A DNA stretch of 64,000 nt from CBDBJK01 sp965206395. Lineage in GTDB: Bacteria > Chloroflexota > Dehalococcoidia > Lucifugimonadales > CATOSD01. Both the position numbers and the translations under genes were made by a program. The stretch lies in the NCBI GenBank assembly GCA_965206395.1, contig CBDBJK010000038.1, forward strand, positions 186,001 through 250,000, given 5' to 3'. The first letter of the stretch is position 1; every line of letters begins with the position of its first letter. The notes below the pieces were generated by a model. The model saw only the letters and a program-made list of their open reading frames with translations, was not told the origin of the DNA and did no database searches. This document shows, in pieces, positions 26,956 to 34,927 of the stretch.

Positions 26956-28204
26956 GTGGTCCAACATCATTGAAATGAATACCATGATAGTCATTGTTCC
27001 TCTTGGGGGTTCAATCGTAACGTTGAACCGAGGAGGAACCATGATGTCTACCAAGAAGTACCGTATCAGACTGACTACCGACGAACAACAGGAACTCAAC
27101 GCCTTGGTCTCACGCGGTCGGGCTGCGGCGTACAAACAGACCCATGCGCGCATTCTGCTGATGAGCGATGAGTCACGCTCGGACGGGGGAATGAAGGACG
27201 CGGACATCACCAGCGCGCTCGGTGTGGGACAGTCAACGGTCGAGCGAATACGCAAGCGCTGTGTGGAGGAGGGGGTCGAGTCTGCGCTGAATCGCAAAAA
27301 GCAACTGCGTCGGCGTCAAAAGAGACTGGACGGCGAAGGTGAAGCACGGTTGATAGCGATGGCCTGCGGGGAACCGCCGGAGGGGCGTGCCAGTTGGACC
27401 CTGAAGCTGTTGGCTGACCAGTTGGTCGAGTGTGAGATAGTCGGGACCATTAGCACCGAGACGGTTCGCCAGGCGCTTAAAAAAAAACGAACTGAAGCCG
27501 TGGCTGAAGCAGAGTTGGTGCATCCCGCCCGGTCAGAGCGCGGAGTTTGTGTGCGCGATGGAAGACGTGATGGAAGACGTACTGGAGGTCTACCAACGGC
27601 CGTACGATGGGAATGAGGTTCTGGTGTGCATGGATGAGACGAGCAAACAGCAAGTCAAGGAGACGCGAGTGCCGCGTCCCGCAGCGCCCGGCTTATCGGC
27701 GGCATACGACTACGAATACGAGCGCAATGGAGTGAGCAGCCTGTTCATGCTGTTTGCACCGTTGGACGGATGGCGCCGAGTCGAGGTCAGAGAGCGTCGC
27801 ACGAAGGTGGACTGGGCGCATGTGATAAAGAAACTGGTCGACGAGGACTACCCTGACAGAGACCGGATCGTGCTGGTAATGGACAATCTCAACACTCACA
27901 AGCTGTCCTCGCTATACGAGGCATTCGAGCCTGCTGAGGCGAGGCGTATAGCTGAGCGACTGGAGATACACTACACTCCCAAACACGGGAGTTGGTTGAA
28001 TATGGCGGAGATAGAGATCGGTGTGCTGGCTCGACAGTGCCTGGACCGACGGATTGCCAATCAAGACATCCTGCGCGGCGAGGTCAATGCTTGGCAGAAT
28101 CAACGCAACCGGGATGTGATACGAGTGGATTGGCGCTTCACTACCGAGGATGCGCGCATCAAGCTAAAGTCACTCTACCCATCAATACAAAAACGTTGAA
28201 CCAC
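26956..28204 (+). mobile_element. ISd-1, complete IS630-family element
   Basis: 1249 bp flanked by TA on both sides (26954-26955, 28205-28206), with ends GTGGTCCAACATCATT and CGTTGAACCAC. The copy at 53678-54926 has the same length. It sits inside the DnaJ-C-like/HExxH gene only 31 bp downstream of ISa-A. Confidence 0.93.
27041..28199 (+). CDS. IS630-family transposase made by slippage on an A9 run (ISd-1)
   Basis: The first frame (ATG 27041, behind GAGGAGG) encodes the helix-turn-helix part and reaches RQALKKK at an A9 run (27479-27487). The catalytic part is in another frame: reading on with 8 A (net +1) gives NELKPWLKQSWCIPPGQSAE. The DDE core follows, with CMDETSKQQ, VLVMDNLNTHK and HYTPKHGSWLNMAEIE. 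A complete product is about 385 residues. ISd-2 has the same A9 run, so the arrangement is inherited rather than a single error. Transcriptional slippage or +1/-2 ribosomal frameshifting are both possible. Confidence 0.85.
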
Positions 28205-28934
28205 TAGGGGGACTTGGAAAAACAAAGAACGGCAAGACCGGGGATCTTCTGCTCGATCTCAAGCTGAATAAGGAAGATGACATTGAAAGAAGTCATTGGC
28301 TCTCAGAAACGTCTGCCAAAACCGGGGCAGACAAGATGCTGCCATTGGGTGGCAGGAGAGTTCAGATGGTCATCCCTCCGAGAAGCCGCGATGGTCTAAT
28401 CATTCGATTAAGGGGTTTGGGTGCCAGAGCAATTTTCAATTTGCGTGCCCCATTTCGCAACCGAAGAAGTGGAGATTTACTGCTCAAGCTATTCGTCTAC
28501 CCAGATAACATCACGCCAAGTTACGTGTCATTCGAGATGCTTTCTACTGATGATATGGCTTTGGAGGGTTGGGTATATCAGAAGATTGATGAGGTGATAC
28601 ACAAGATCGGAAACTCAGCTTTTCTTGTCAAGCCGGTGCGAGCGGATGAAATCGCAGATTTATTCAATGAGCAGGGCTCTAGAGGTATTTTCCGTGCTCT
28701 GGTTCGTCATTTGAAGCTAACCCATCTCGATATCGAGCTCACGGAATCTTCGGACATTTCTTTGCCAGGCAGTTGCCAGAGGTTTGCCACGGCAACCGAC
28801 CGTACATCTATCGCGTACAACTATATGATAACAATCAATGAACGCTTCCTCGACAATCCGTTCTCTATCGCAGCTATCATTGCGCATGAACTGTGTCATG
28901 TAGTGAACTACGAAAGAATTGATGATATGCCTAA

Positions 28935-29433
28935 GAGCGTCTAACAAAACCATTATTGGAACAGAAAGCGAGAGCAGATGATGGCACAACCTATGGCCAA
29001 GAAAGCCTCATGTATGTCTGCCCTGCGCTCATATCGAACCCGTAAGCGTCGGAACTGATGAAGCCAACTCAGGCTTCTCTCAACCACCCATCTATGCACA
29101 CCCAACCCGCTGCCATGCGGCTCACCTCGCTTGGCCAGCAGCGGCCAGATATGTCGCTTCTTCAACTCCTTGCGAACAGGCTCAGAGTCATACCCTCTGT
29201 CTCCCTGCGCCTGAAGAGGACGCTTGCGAGGCCTGCCTCGCTTGCCCTTGACAGCAGGTATGGCATCCACCAACTCAAGGGCTTGGGTGACATCGTGAGC
29301 GTTCGCGCCAGTCAACCTGACCGCCAGTGGAATGCCCTGGGCATCGGTTATGATATGATGCTTGCTACCCGCCTTCGCCCTGTCCGTGGGGTTGGGGCCT
29401 GTTTTCTGCCCCCAAAAACTGCTCGCACTGAAG
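28935..29433 (-). mobile_element. ISb copy 2, truncated by ISc-1
   Basis: Reverse-oriented ISb, running from its intact 3' end (28935, next to TAA 28932-28934) to the middle of orfA, where ISc-1 begins after CACTGAAG. The remaining 5' part of this copy is not on the far side of ISc-1, so a deletion or rearrangement followed. Confidence 0.87.
28953..29433 (-). pseudogene. ISb transposase fragment (orfB plus end of orfA)
   Basis: Encodes the C-terminal transposase half: ITDAQGIPLAVRLTGANAHD, GDRGYDSEPVRKEL and the Glu region VHRWVVERSLSWLHQFRR. The N-terminal domain is lost, so it is inactive. Confidence 0.85.
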
Positions 29434-29450
29434 TAAGGTGGACCCCATTA

Positions 29451-30386
29451 TTAAGACAGCACGAGGGCTAAATTAAGAGAGTCTCCCACCCCTGCGCTAG
29501 GTTTCACCAAGCCCGATGGCAGCCCTGCTTCTTCAGCTGCTGCTCCCCTTTCTTCCTGGCCATGTTGGTACACCTCTGCTGGGGTCCGGTAGCCCAAAGC
29601 CTGGTGAGGCCTCTGCCGGTTGTAGAACTCCAGGTAGGCATTGATCCCAGTTCGGGCCTCGGCGACGGTCTGGTAAGCTTTCAGATACACCTCCTCGTAC
29701 TTGATGCTCCGCCACAGCCGCTCCACGAAGATGTTGTCCAGGTACCTACCCTTACCATCCATGCTGACCTGGACCCTCTGCTCCTGCAACGTCTGGGTAA
29801 AGGCCTCACTGGTGAACTGACTCCCCTGGTCGGTGTTGAATATCTCCGGTCGTCCCTTACCCAGGGCTTCCTCCAACGCCGCCACGCAGAAGCTGGTGTC
29901 CATGGTGTTGGAGAGCTTCCAGGCCAGCACGTGCCGGCTGTGCCAGTCCATGATGGCCACCAGGTACAGGAAGCCCTTCGCCATGGGGATGTAGGTGATG
30001 TCCGCGGCCCAGACCTGGTCGACCCGATTAACCTCCACTCCCTTCAGCAGATAGGGAAAGATCCGGTGTCCCGGCGCTGGTTTGCTGGTGTTGGGACGCC
30101 GGTAGATGGCTTCCAGACCCATCAACCGCATCAGCCTTCGAACCCTTTTTCGGCTCACCAGATAGCCCTGTTGCAGCAGCCAGGCCTTCATCTTCCTGGA
30201 GCCGTAGAAGGGGGTCTTCAAATACTGACGGTCCATCAGGGCCATCAACTCCAGGTCTTCTGCCCTGGTCGGTACCGGCCGGTAGTACACCGAGGCCCGG
30301 CTGACGTCCAGCAGGATACATTGACGCACCAAAGACAGCTGCTGGTGGTCTCGGTCTATCATGGCTCGCCGTATGCTGCGACTCAT
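29451..30386 (-). CDS. IS3-family transposase orfB (ISc-1)
   Basis: The 311-residue protein has an HTH_21 region (YGSRKMKAWLLQQGYLVSRK) and an rve integrase core. The DDE residues are in VWAADITYIP (Asp), FNTDQGSQFTSEAF (Asp) and ERLWRSIKYEEVYL (Glu). Intact here, unlike the ISc-2 copy. Its start overlaps the orfA stop by 4 bp, so it may be translated by coupling rather than only by the frameshift typical of IS3. Confidence 0.93.
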   Translation of the reverse strand: MSRSIRRAMIDRDHQQLSLVRQCILLDVSRASVYYRPVPTRAEDLELMALMDRQYLKTPFYGSRKMKAWLLQQGYLVSRKRVRRLMRLMGLEAIYRRPNTSKPAPGHRIFPYLLKGVEVNRVDQVWAADITYIPMAKGFLYLVAIMDWHSRHVLAWKLSNTMDTSFCVAALEEALGKGRPEIFNTDQGSQFTSEAFTQTLQEQRVQVSMDGKGRYLDNIFVERLWRSIKYEEVYLKAYQTVAEARTGINAYLEFYNRQRPHQALGYRTPAEVYQHGQEERGAAAEEAGLPSGLVKPSAGVGDSLNLALVLS

Positions 30387-30667
30387 AGACCGGACCTTTC
30401 CGACAAAAAATCGCGTTCCACCTTCAGCTGGCCGATGTGCCGGTAGAGGTGGTTAATCTGAGCTTCCTTGGCTTTCTCCTGGGATTTCTGATTGGTGGCA
30501 AATAGCTCCGGGGCTCCTTCCACCAGGGCCCTTTTCCAGGCGTGAATCTGACTGGGATGGACCTCAAATCGGCTGGCCAGCTGGGCGATGGTCCCTTCCC
30601 CCGCAAGGGCGGCCAGGGCCACCTTGGCCTTGAACGCCGGACTGTGCTTATTCCTCGTCTGCTTCAT
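30383..30667 (-). CDS. IS3-family orfA (ISc-1)
   Basis: The 94-residue helix-turn-helix protein (SPAFKAKVALAALAGEGTIA, then SRFEVHPSQIHAWKRAL and a leucine-zipper-like tail) recognises the element ends. The start at ATG 30667 is preferred because GGAGCAGG precedes it; a GTG lies 15 bases upstream. Confidence 0.9.
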   Translation of the reverse strand: MKQTRNKHSPAFKAKVALAALAGEGTIAQLASRFEVHPSQIHAWKRALVEGAPELFATNQKSQEKAKEAQINHLYRHIGQLKVERDFLSERSGL

Positions 30668-30755
30668 GTCCTGCTCCTTCACGTCGGTTAGTTGCCGGTT
30701 ATTTTAGGAGCTGGACTCTCTCTTAGCCAATTGTCTAGTTTTTGGGTACCACCTC

Positions 30756-31054
30756 ATTCCTCGGTTAGAACAGACGCAAGCATTTTCGGGATCATGTCAC
30801 TCTGTCTAAACTCAAGGAATTACAGTCGTTCGACATACTTCTCAATCAGCCTAATTATACCTATTGCCACAATTGGCCATACCAATCTGATAAATCCCAA
30901 TAGGAAGTTCAGAGGGCGACGACCGTGCTGTCTTTCAGTTGCAACACAAACGGTGCATTGTGTAAGGCAATCCTTGGGAAGACCTGACAGGGGAGCCAGA
31001 CTCAGGTGTGCTACAATCATCGCAAAACCAGCCGTTTTTCCTTGAGGTCGTCCC
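30756..31054. other. Unassigned stretch between ISc-1 and recF
   Basis: About 300 bp. On the minus strand 30820-31020 could encode a 66-residue peptide with one hydrophobic segment (NFLLGFIRLVWPIVAIGIIR), but there is no ribosome-binding site and no recognised family. It may be the end of a gene cut by ISc-1 or the recF promoter region. Confidence 0.35.
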
Positions 31055-32278
31055 ATTTACATCGACCATATCAACCTCGTCAACTTTCGCAACTACGAGA
31101 ACCTGGAGCTTGACTTCGCTCCCGGCATGGTTCTCGTGCAAGGCGAGAACGGCCAGGGTAAGAGCAATCTGCTTGAGGCCATATACCTCCTTTCTATCGC
31201 CAAGTCCGCTAGAGCGACAGCAGACAGAGAGATGGTCCGCTGGCAGTCGGGTGATGAGGAAACATACTCGCGAGTCGCAGCCACTATTCAACAAGACGGC
31301 GAGCCTCTGAGGGTGCAGATCGATTTCAAAGGCATCCCTTCCTCAAACGATGCAGCCGATGATACTGAATACTCCCCAGACCACAGAAACGGCCCGGAAA
31401 GCAGGCAGGTGCAAAAGTATATCAGGATTAACGGCGTGCCCAGGCGAGCGTCTGATCTGGTTGGTCAGGTCAACGCCGTGATGTTCACGGCCAACGACCT
31501 TGAACTGGTGTACGGCCCTCCTTCATTGCGGCGGCGCTACCTTGATATCCTGATCTCTCAAGTAGACCGTGCATACTTGAGGGCATTGCAACGCTACCAG
31601 CGAGTAGTTTATCAACGCAATCATCTGCTGAAAAGGGTCAGGGAGCGCAGCTCTCATATCGATGAGCTTGAGTTTTGGGACGGTGAGCTTGTTGCCGAAG
31701 GAAAGTACATAATCGCGCATCGCCTTCATGCGATCCAGAGACTGTCGGAGCTAGCTCGCCCCATACACGAGGAGCTGACCGGCAATGGCGAGATTTTCGC
31801 GTTGGAATATCGTCCAAGCGTCGATATTGGCTCGAACGAAACGGAAGAGGCGATTGCCGAGGATTTCCGCCGCGAGATAGTGGCGCGGCGGCAAAAGGAA
31901 ATCGCGCAGGGCGTGACGATTATCGGGCCACACCGGGACGACCTCCAATTGTTGATAGATGGCATGGACGCAGGTATGTATGCTTCCAGGGGACAATCGC
32001 GCACTGCGGTGCTGGCGATGAAGCTAGCCGAGGTACGCTATATGATGACCCAACGCCGACAGGAACCAATCCTGCTGCTCGACGATGTACTCTCGGAACT
32101 GGACGCAGTTAGGCGCGCCCATGTGCTTGATAGGATTGGCGAGTATCAACAGTGCTTCATAACGACGGCGGACGTGGACTCTATTGAGGATCGATTCCTG
32201 TCTCGAATGTCCAGGTTTGTTGTGCAACGAGGACGCATAGAGCCGGTGGAACTGACCGCTAACGCGGATACCACGTAA
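31055..32278 (+). CDS. recF: DNA replication/repair protein RecF, probable ATT start
   Basis: The SMC-like ATPase loads RecA at gaps. The Walker A motif is GENGQGKSN, with the signature SRGQSRTAVLAMKLAE and Walker B PILLLDDVLSELD. The first in-frame ATG is 31127, but that would drop the conserved RecF N-terminus. Upstream in frame the codons read YIDHINLVNFRNYENLELDF, the standard RecF opening. Before that an ATT at 31055 is the only sensible start, with TTGAGG (31042-31047) at the right distance and a stop at 31043-31045 closing the frame. This gives 407 residues. It is followed 15 bp later by the sirtuin gene. Confidence 0.93.
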   Translation: MYIDHINLVNFRNYENLELDFAPGMVLVQGENGQGKSNLLEAIYLLSIAKSARATADREMVRWQSGDEETYSRVAATIQQDGEPLRVQIDFKGIPSSNDAADDTEYSPDHRNGPESRQVQKYIRINGVPRRASDLVGQVNAVMFTANDLELVYGPPSLRRRYLDILISQVDRAYLRALQRYQRVVYQRNHLLKRVRERSSHIDELEFWDGELVAEGKYIIAHRLHAIQRLSELARPIHEELTGNGEIFALEYRPSVDIGSNETEEAIAEDFRREIVARRQKEIAQGVTIIGPHRDDLQLLIDGMDAGMYASRGQSRTAVLAMKLAEVRYMMTQRRQEPILLLDDVLSELDAVRRAHVLDRIGEYQQCFITTADVDSIEDRFLSRMSRFVVQRGRIEPVELTANADTT

Positions 32279-32293
32279 GAGAGGATACTTTCC

Positions 32294-33082
32294 ATGCCGG
32301 ATGAGTTAGCACAAGCCATTGAGTCGGCCTCCAGGTTGATAGTCGAATCGACTTACGTGATCGCGCTGGTGGGTGCTGGGCTATCTGCGGAAAGCGGCAT
32401 ACCCACGTTCAGAGGCCCTGGCGGTCTGTGGACGCGAATCGGCGAGCCAAGCATGAATGGCTATCAGGAATTTCTGGCAGACCCGTCAGGCTGGTGGAAA
32501 CAGCAACAGGAACAACAGGCCGACCCTGATCGCAACCACTTTCGTGGGGCCATCGAGAAGGCTGAACCAAACCCTGGTCATTATGCCCTTGCGGAGCTTG
32601 AGAAGCTCGGTATCCTGAAGAGGACGATCACACAGAACGTGGATAATCTGCACTATGTCGCTGGCTCCATGCAGGTTACGGAAATACACGGCAATCGCAC
32701 CAAATTGCGTTGCATAGGCTGCGAAGCTCGCTGGCACAGGCATGAGTTCGAGATTGGAGAGTCTCCACCTGAATGCCCGGAATGTGGCAGCCTCGTCAAG
32801 TCCGACACCGTGATGTTCGGCGAGCCTATACCTCGCAGCGTGCTAAATCGATGCTTCGATGAGGTGGATTTGAGCGATTGTATAATCGTAGTTGGCACAT
32901 CGGCCACCGTGTATCCTGCCGCGGGCTTTCCGCAAACGATAAAGGATCGCGGCGGACTGATGATTGAATTCAATTCCAACGAGACGCCCCTATCAAGCAT
33001 CGCCGACGTGGTGCTGCGCTGCCCCACCGGCGAATCCTTGCCCAGAGTGGTGAAGCGAATCAAAGAGGTGAAGGGCCTTTAA
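32294..33082 (+). CDS. NAD-dependent protein deacylase, sirtuin family
   Basis: The 262-residue Sir2 protein removes acyl groups from lysine using NAD. It has GAGLSAESGIPTFRG (NAD site, about residues 27-41), ITQNVDNLHYVAGS and the catalytic HG in EIHGN. The zinc site has two Cys pairs (CIGC and CPEC), then VGTSATVYPAAG. Length fits bacterial CobB-type sirtuins. It is probably co-transcribed with recF (15-bp gap). Confidence 0.93.
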   Translation: MPDELAQAIESASRLIVESTYVIALVGAGLSAESGIPTFRGPGGLWTRIGEPSMNGYQEFLADPSGWWKQQQEQQADPDRNHFRGAIEKAEPNPGHYALAELEKLGILKRTITQNVDNLHYVAGSMQVTEIHGNRTKLRCIGCEARWHRHEFEIGESPPECPECGSLVKSDTVMFGEPIPRSVLNRCFDEVDLSDCIIVVGTSATVYPAAGFPQTIKDRGGLMIEFNSNETPLSSIADVVLRCPTGESLPRVVKRIKEVKGL

Positions 33083-33198
33083 CTGGGCATGAGTCAGTGG
33101 CCCTCCCTGATGGAATGTTGTAGAATCCCATCAGCATGAAAAAGGGGAGTGTGACATACTCTGAGTCGGCCTAACTCCCTCACAGAAGGCCCTAGCCT

Positions 33199-34530
33199 GT
33201 GAGCATCTTCAACCGCAAAAGGCGTGCCGCGCATCCTTCGGAGGTCGCTTCTGACCAGAGGCGAGGAATCTTCTATGGATGGTGGATAGTCCTTGCGGGC
33301 GGTCTGGGAATGTCCTTCGCCGCAGGCATCAACTTCCACGGCTTTGGCAACTTCATCATCCCTCTTTCCAACGAATTCGGATGGAACCGAACAGTCATCT
33401 CCGCCGCCTTCTCCATAGCGCGACTGGAATCAGGGCTGTTTGGCCCCGTAGAGGGCTGGCTTGTGGACAAGCTTGGCCCACGCCGTCTGATTCTAATCGG
33501 AATTCCGCTCATGGCTCTGGGTTACATTCTCCTGAGCCGGATAAACTCGCTCCTGACCTTCCTGGTCGTGTACGTGCTGTTCATTTCACTTGGCAATAGC
33601 ATTGGAATGGGCACGCCTATGACTACGGCTGTCGCCAACTGGTTCAACAAGAAGCGAGGTCTGGCCTTTGGCGTAATGTGGTCAGGCGTAGGTCTTGGCG
33701 GTCTGTTTGTGCCTGCTCTAGGCTGGCTCGTCGAAAAGTATGGCTGGCGGGACGCCGCCCTTTTCGTCGGTATCTTCATTTTTATCGTGGGTACGCCCAT
33801 TGCCTCCGTTATGAGACACCGCCCTGAGCCTTATGGCTACCTTCCTGACGGCGAGCGTCCGCAGCGTAGGGAGGGTGAGTCTGAACCATCCCGCCCGATG
33901 CAGCCTGACCTCTCACAGGATTTTTCTGCGCGAGAGGCGCTGAAGACCTCAAGTTTCTGGTATTTGACGCTGTCGATAGCCGCACGCTCTCTTGTCAGCG
34001 GCGGGGTTGGGCTGCATCTGGTGCCCTTTTTCATAGGGCTTCACACATCTCCGGTGTTCGCGGCTACGTTGGCAGGTTCTGTGGGTGTAATGAGTATTCC
34101 GGGTAGGCTCGGTCTGAGCGCGCTTGGGGATTACGTTAACAAACGCTACGTAATGGCAGTGTCTCTCATCCTGATGGCCGTTGCCATAATAATGATAGCG
34201 CAGGCAGACAGCATTGCTTCTGTGATTCCTGCGCTCATCGTCTACTCCGCGTCACAGGGCGGTATCTCTGTGCTTCCGCAATCTCTGTTTGCAGATTATT
34301 TCGGGCGCAAGTCTTATGCAACCATACAGGGGTTTCGGAGCAGCATTCAGATGGTCGGCATAATAATAGGCCCCATCGTATCAGGATATATTTTCGATAC
34401 AACGGGCAGCTACACAAATGCATTCCTTGGATTTTCTGGAGCCATTGTTGTATCCATGGTGTTGATTCTCCTTGCAAGGCCGCCTCAAAAACAACGGCAA
34501 GCAGACTCGGCTAATTCACCTCTTGAATAA
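33199..34530 (+). CDS. MFS transporter, monocarboxylate/oxalate-formate antiporter-like
   Basis: The 443-residue protein has twelve predicted spans in two halves separated by a cytoplasmic loop near residues 210-240 (PDGERPQRREGESEPSRP). FYGWWIVLAGGLGMSFAAG opens the first span and GFGNFIIPLSNEFGWNRT follows, typical of the OFA/monocarboxylate branch. Substrate is unknown; small organic acids are likely for this branch. It starts with GTG 33199. It is a complete gene within the insertion-rich region. Confidence 0.87.
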   Translation: MSIFNRKRRAAHPSEVASDQRRGIFYGWWIVLAGGLGMSFAAGINFHGFGNFIIPLSNEFGWNRTVISAAFSIARLESGLFGPVEGWLVDKLGPRRLILIGIPLMALGYILLSRINSLLTFLVVYVLFISLGNSIGMGTPMTTAVANWFNKKRGLAFGVMWSGVGLGGLFVPALGWLVEKYGWRDAALFVGIFIFIVGTPIASVMRHRPEPYGYLPDGERPQRREGESEPSRPMQPDLSQDFSAREALKTSSFWYLTLSIAARSLVSGGVGLHLVPFFIGLHTSPVFAATLAGSVGVMSIPGRLGLSALGDYVNKRYVMAVSLILMAVAIIMIAQADSIASVIPALIVYSASQGGISVLPQSLFADYFGRKSYATIQGFRSSIQMVGIIIGPIVSGYIFDTTGSYTNAFLGFSGAIVVSMVLILLARPPQKQRQADSANSPLE

Positions 34531-34665
34531 CCATCGCTCTTTCTAATGAAATGATTAAGGCCATTTTATTAGTTGGCGGAGCAAACCGCCATTAACGGCT
34601 ACATCATGGCACTCATGCTCTTTCATAGCGGACGTGACATTCAGCATCTAAGGTCGGAAGTAACC

Positions 34666-34695
34666 TTGAAATCCTCTGCGCTAACCGCCTATAAT
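34666..34695 (+). promoter_or_regulatory. Promoter of the truncated LuxR-type gene
   Basis: TTGAAA (34666-34671) and a perfect TATAAT (34690-34695) are 18 bases apart, directly before the coding start. Confidence 0.55.
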
Positions 34696-34725
34696 AACTT
34701 TATGACGACGCATATTCAGCGAAAC

Positions 34726-34927
34726 ATGGCGCGGGGAATGAACCAGATCGAAGCCATAAGCAATCCAAAAAACACGCCTCCTGAGCCTCGTGCTGCAATA
34801 GTACGTCGTCAACGGCTTTTGGATTTCCTACACGAGAACATAGACCAGCCACTTCAGTTGATCTGCGCGCCTGCAGGCTATGGCAAGACGACTCTTCTCG
34901 CGGATTTCGCCAAGGATACTGATCTAA
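34726..34927 (+). pseudogene. MalT-type LuxR regulator, 5' fragment cut by ISa-C
   Basis: Only the first 67 or so residues remain. They carry the opening of the large ATP-binding LuxR (LAL/MalT) family: RRQRLLDFLHENIDQPLQL and the P-loop APAGYGKTTLLADFA. ISa-C starts directly after the DTDL codons. No continuation was found on the far side of ISa-C or ISb-3, so most of the gene is lost. The start could be ATG 34726 or 34738; the upstream ATG 34702 lies at the predicted transcription start. Confidence 0.75.

Larger units (their letters stand above)
25591..28934 (+). pseudogene. DnaJ-C-terminal-like/HExxH metallopeptidase gene split by three insertion elements
   Basis: Three pieces, 25591-25718, 26925-26955 and 28207-28934, form one frame when ISa-A (with one CTAA copy) and ISd-1 (with one TA) are removed. 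The joins read KIPKRINKK and TLRLGGLGKTKNGKTGDLLL. The result has two DnaJ C-terminal-like units (RYLVKIPK...GDLLLDLKL and RRVQMVIPPRSRDG...GDLLLKLFVYP), each with the xVxIP...RLxGLG...GDL pattern. About 100 unassigned residues follow, then a zinc-protease-type helix AAIIAHELCHVVNYERI. ISb-2 then cuts the gene after DDMPK, so the C-terminus is missing. The N-terminus is uncertain: 25448-25590 looks coding in other frames (MFGDMLERIEKLRF; HLEAAQDNVRDLYGE), suggesting frameshifts. No J domain is seen. Confidence 0.75.
29434..30755 (-). mobile_element. ISc-1, IS3-family element
   Basis: About 1.32 kb with terminal repeats TGAGGTGGTACCC (at 30755) and TAAGGTGGACCCC (at 29434). Two overlapping ORFs, as in IS3 elements. 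No matching target duplication is visible, and its two flanks are unrelated (ISb fragment on one side, unknown sequence on the other). The second copy, 37099-38428, is inverted. Confidence 0.88.

Noticed and set aside
29562..30446. Long plus-strand ORF of 294 codons across ISc-1
   Set aside because: It is antisense to the IS3 orfB, repeated in mirror form at ISc-2, and has no recognisable protein features.
30820..31020. 66-residue minus-strand membrane peptide upstream of recF
   Set aside because: There is one hydrophobic segment but no ribosome-binding site and no family; kept only as part of the unassigned stretch.
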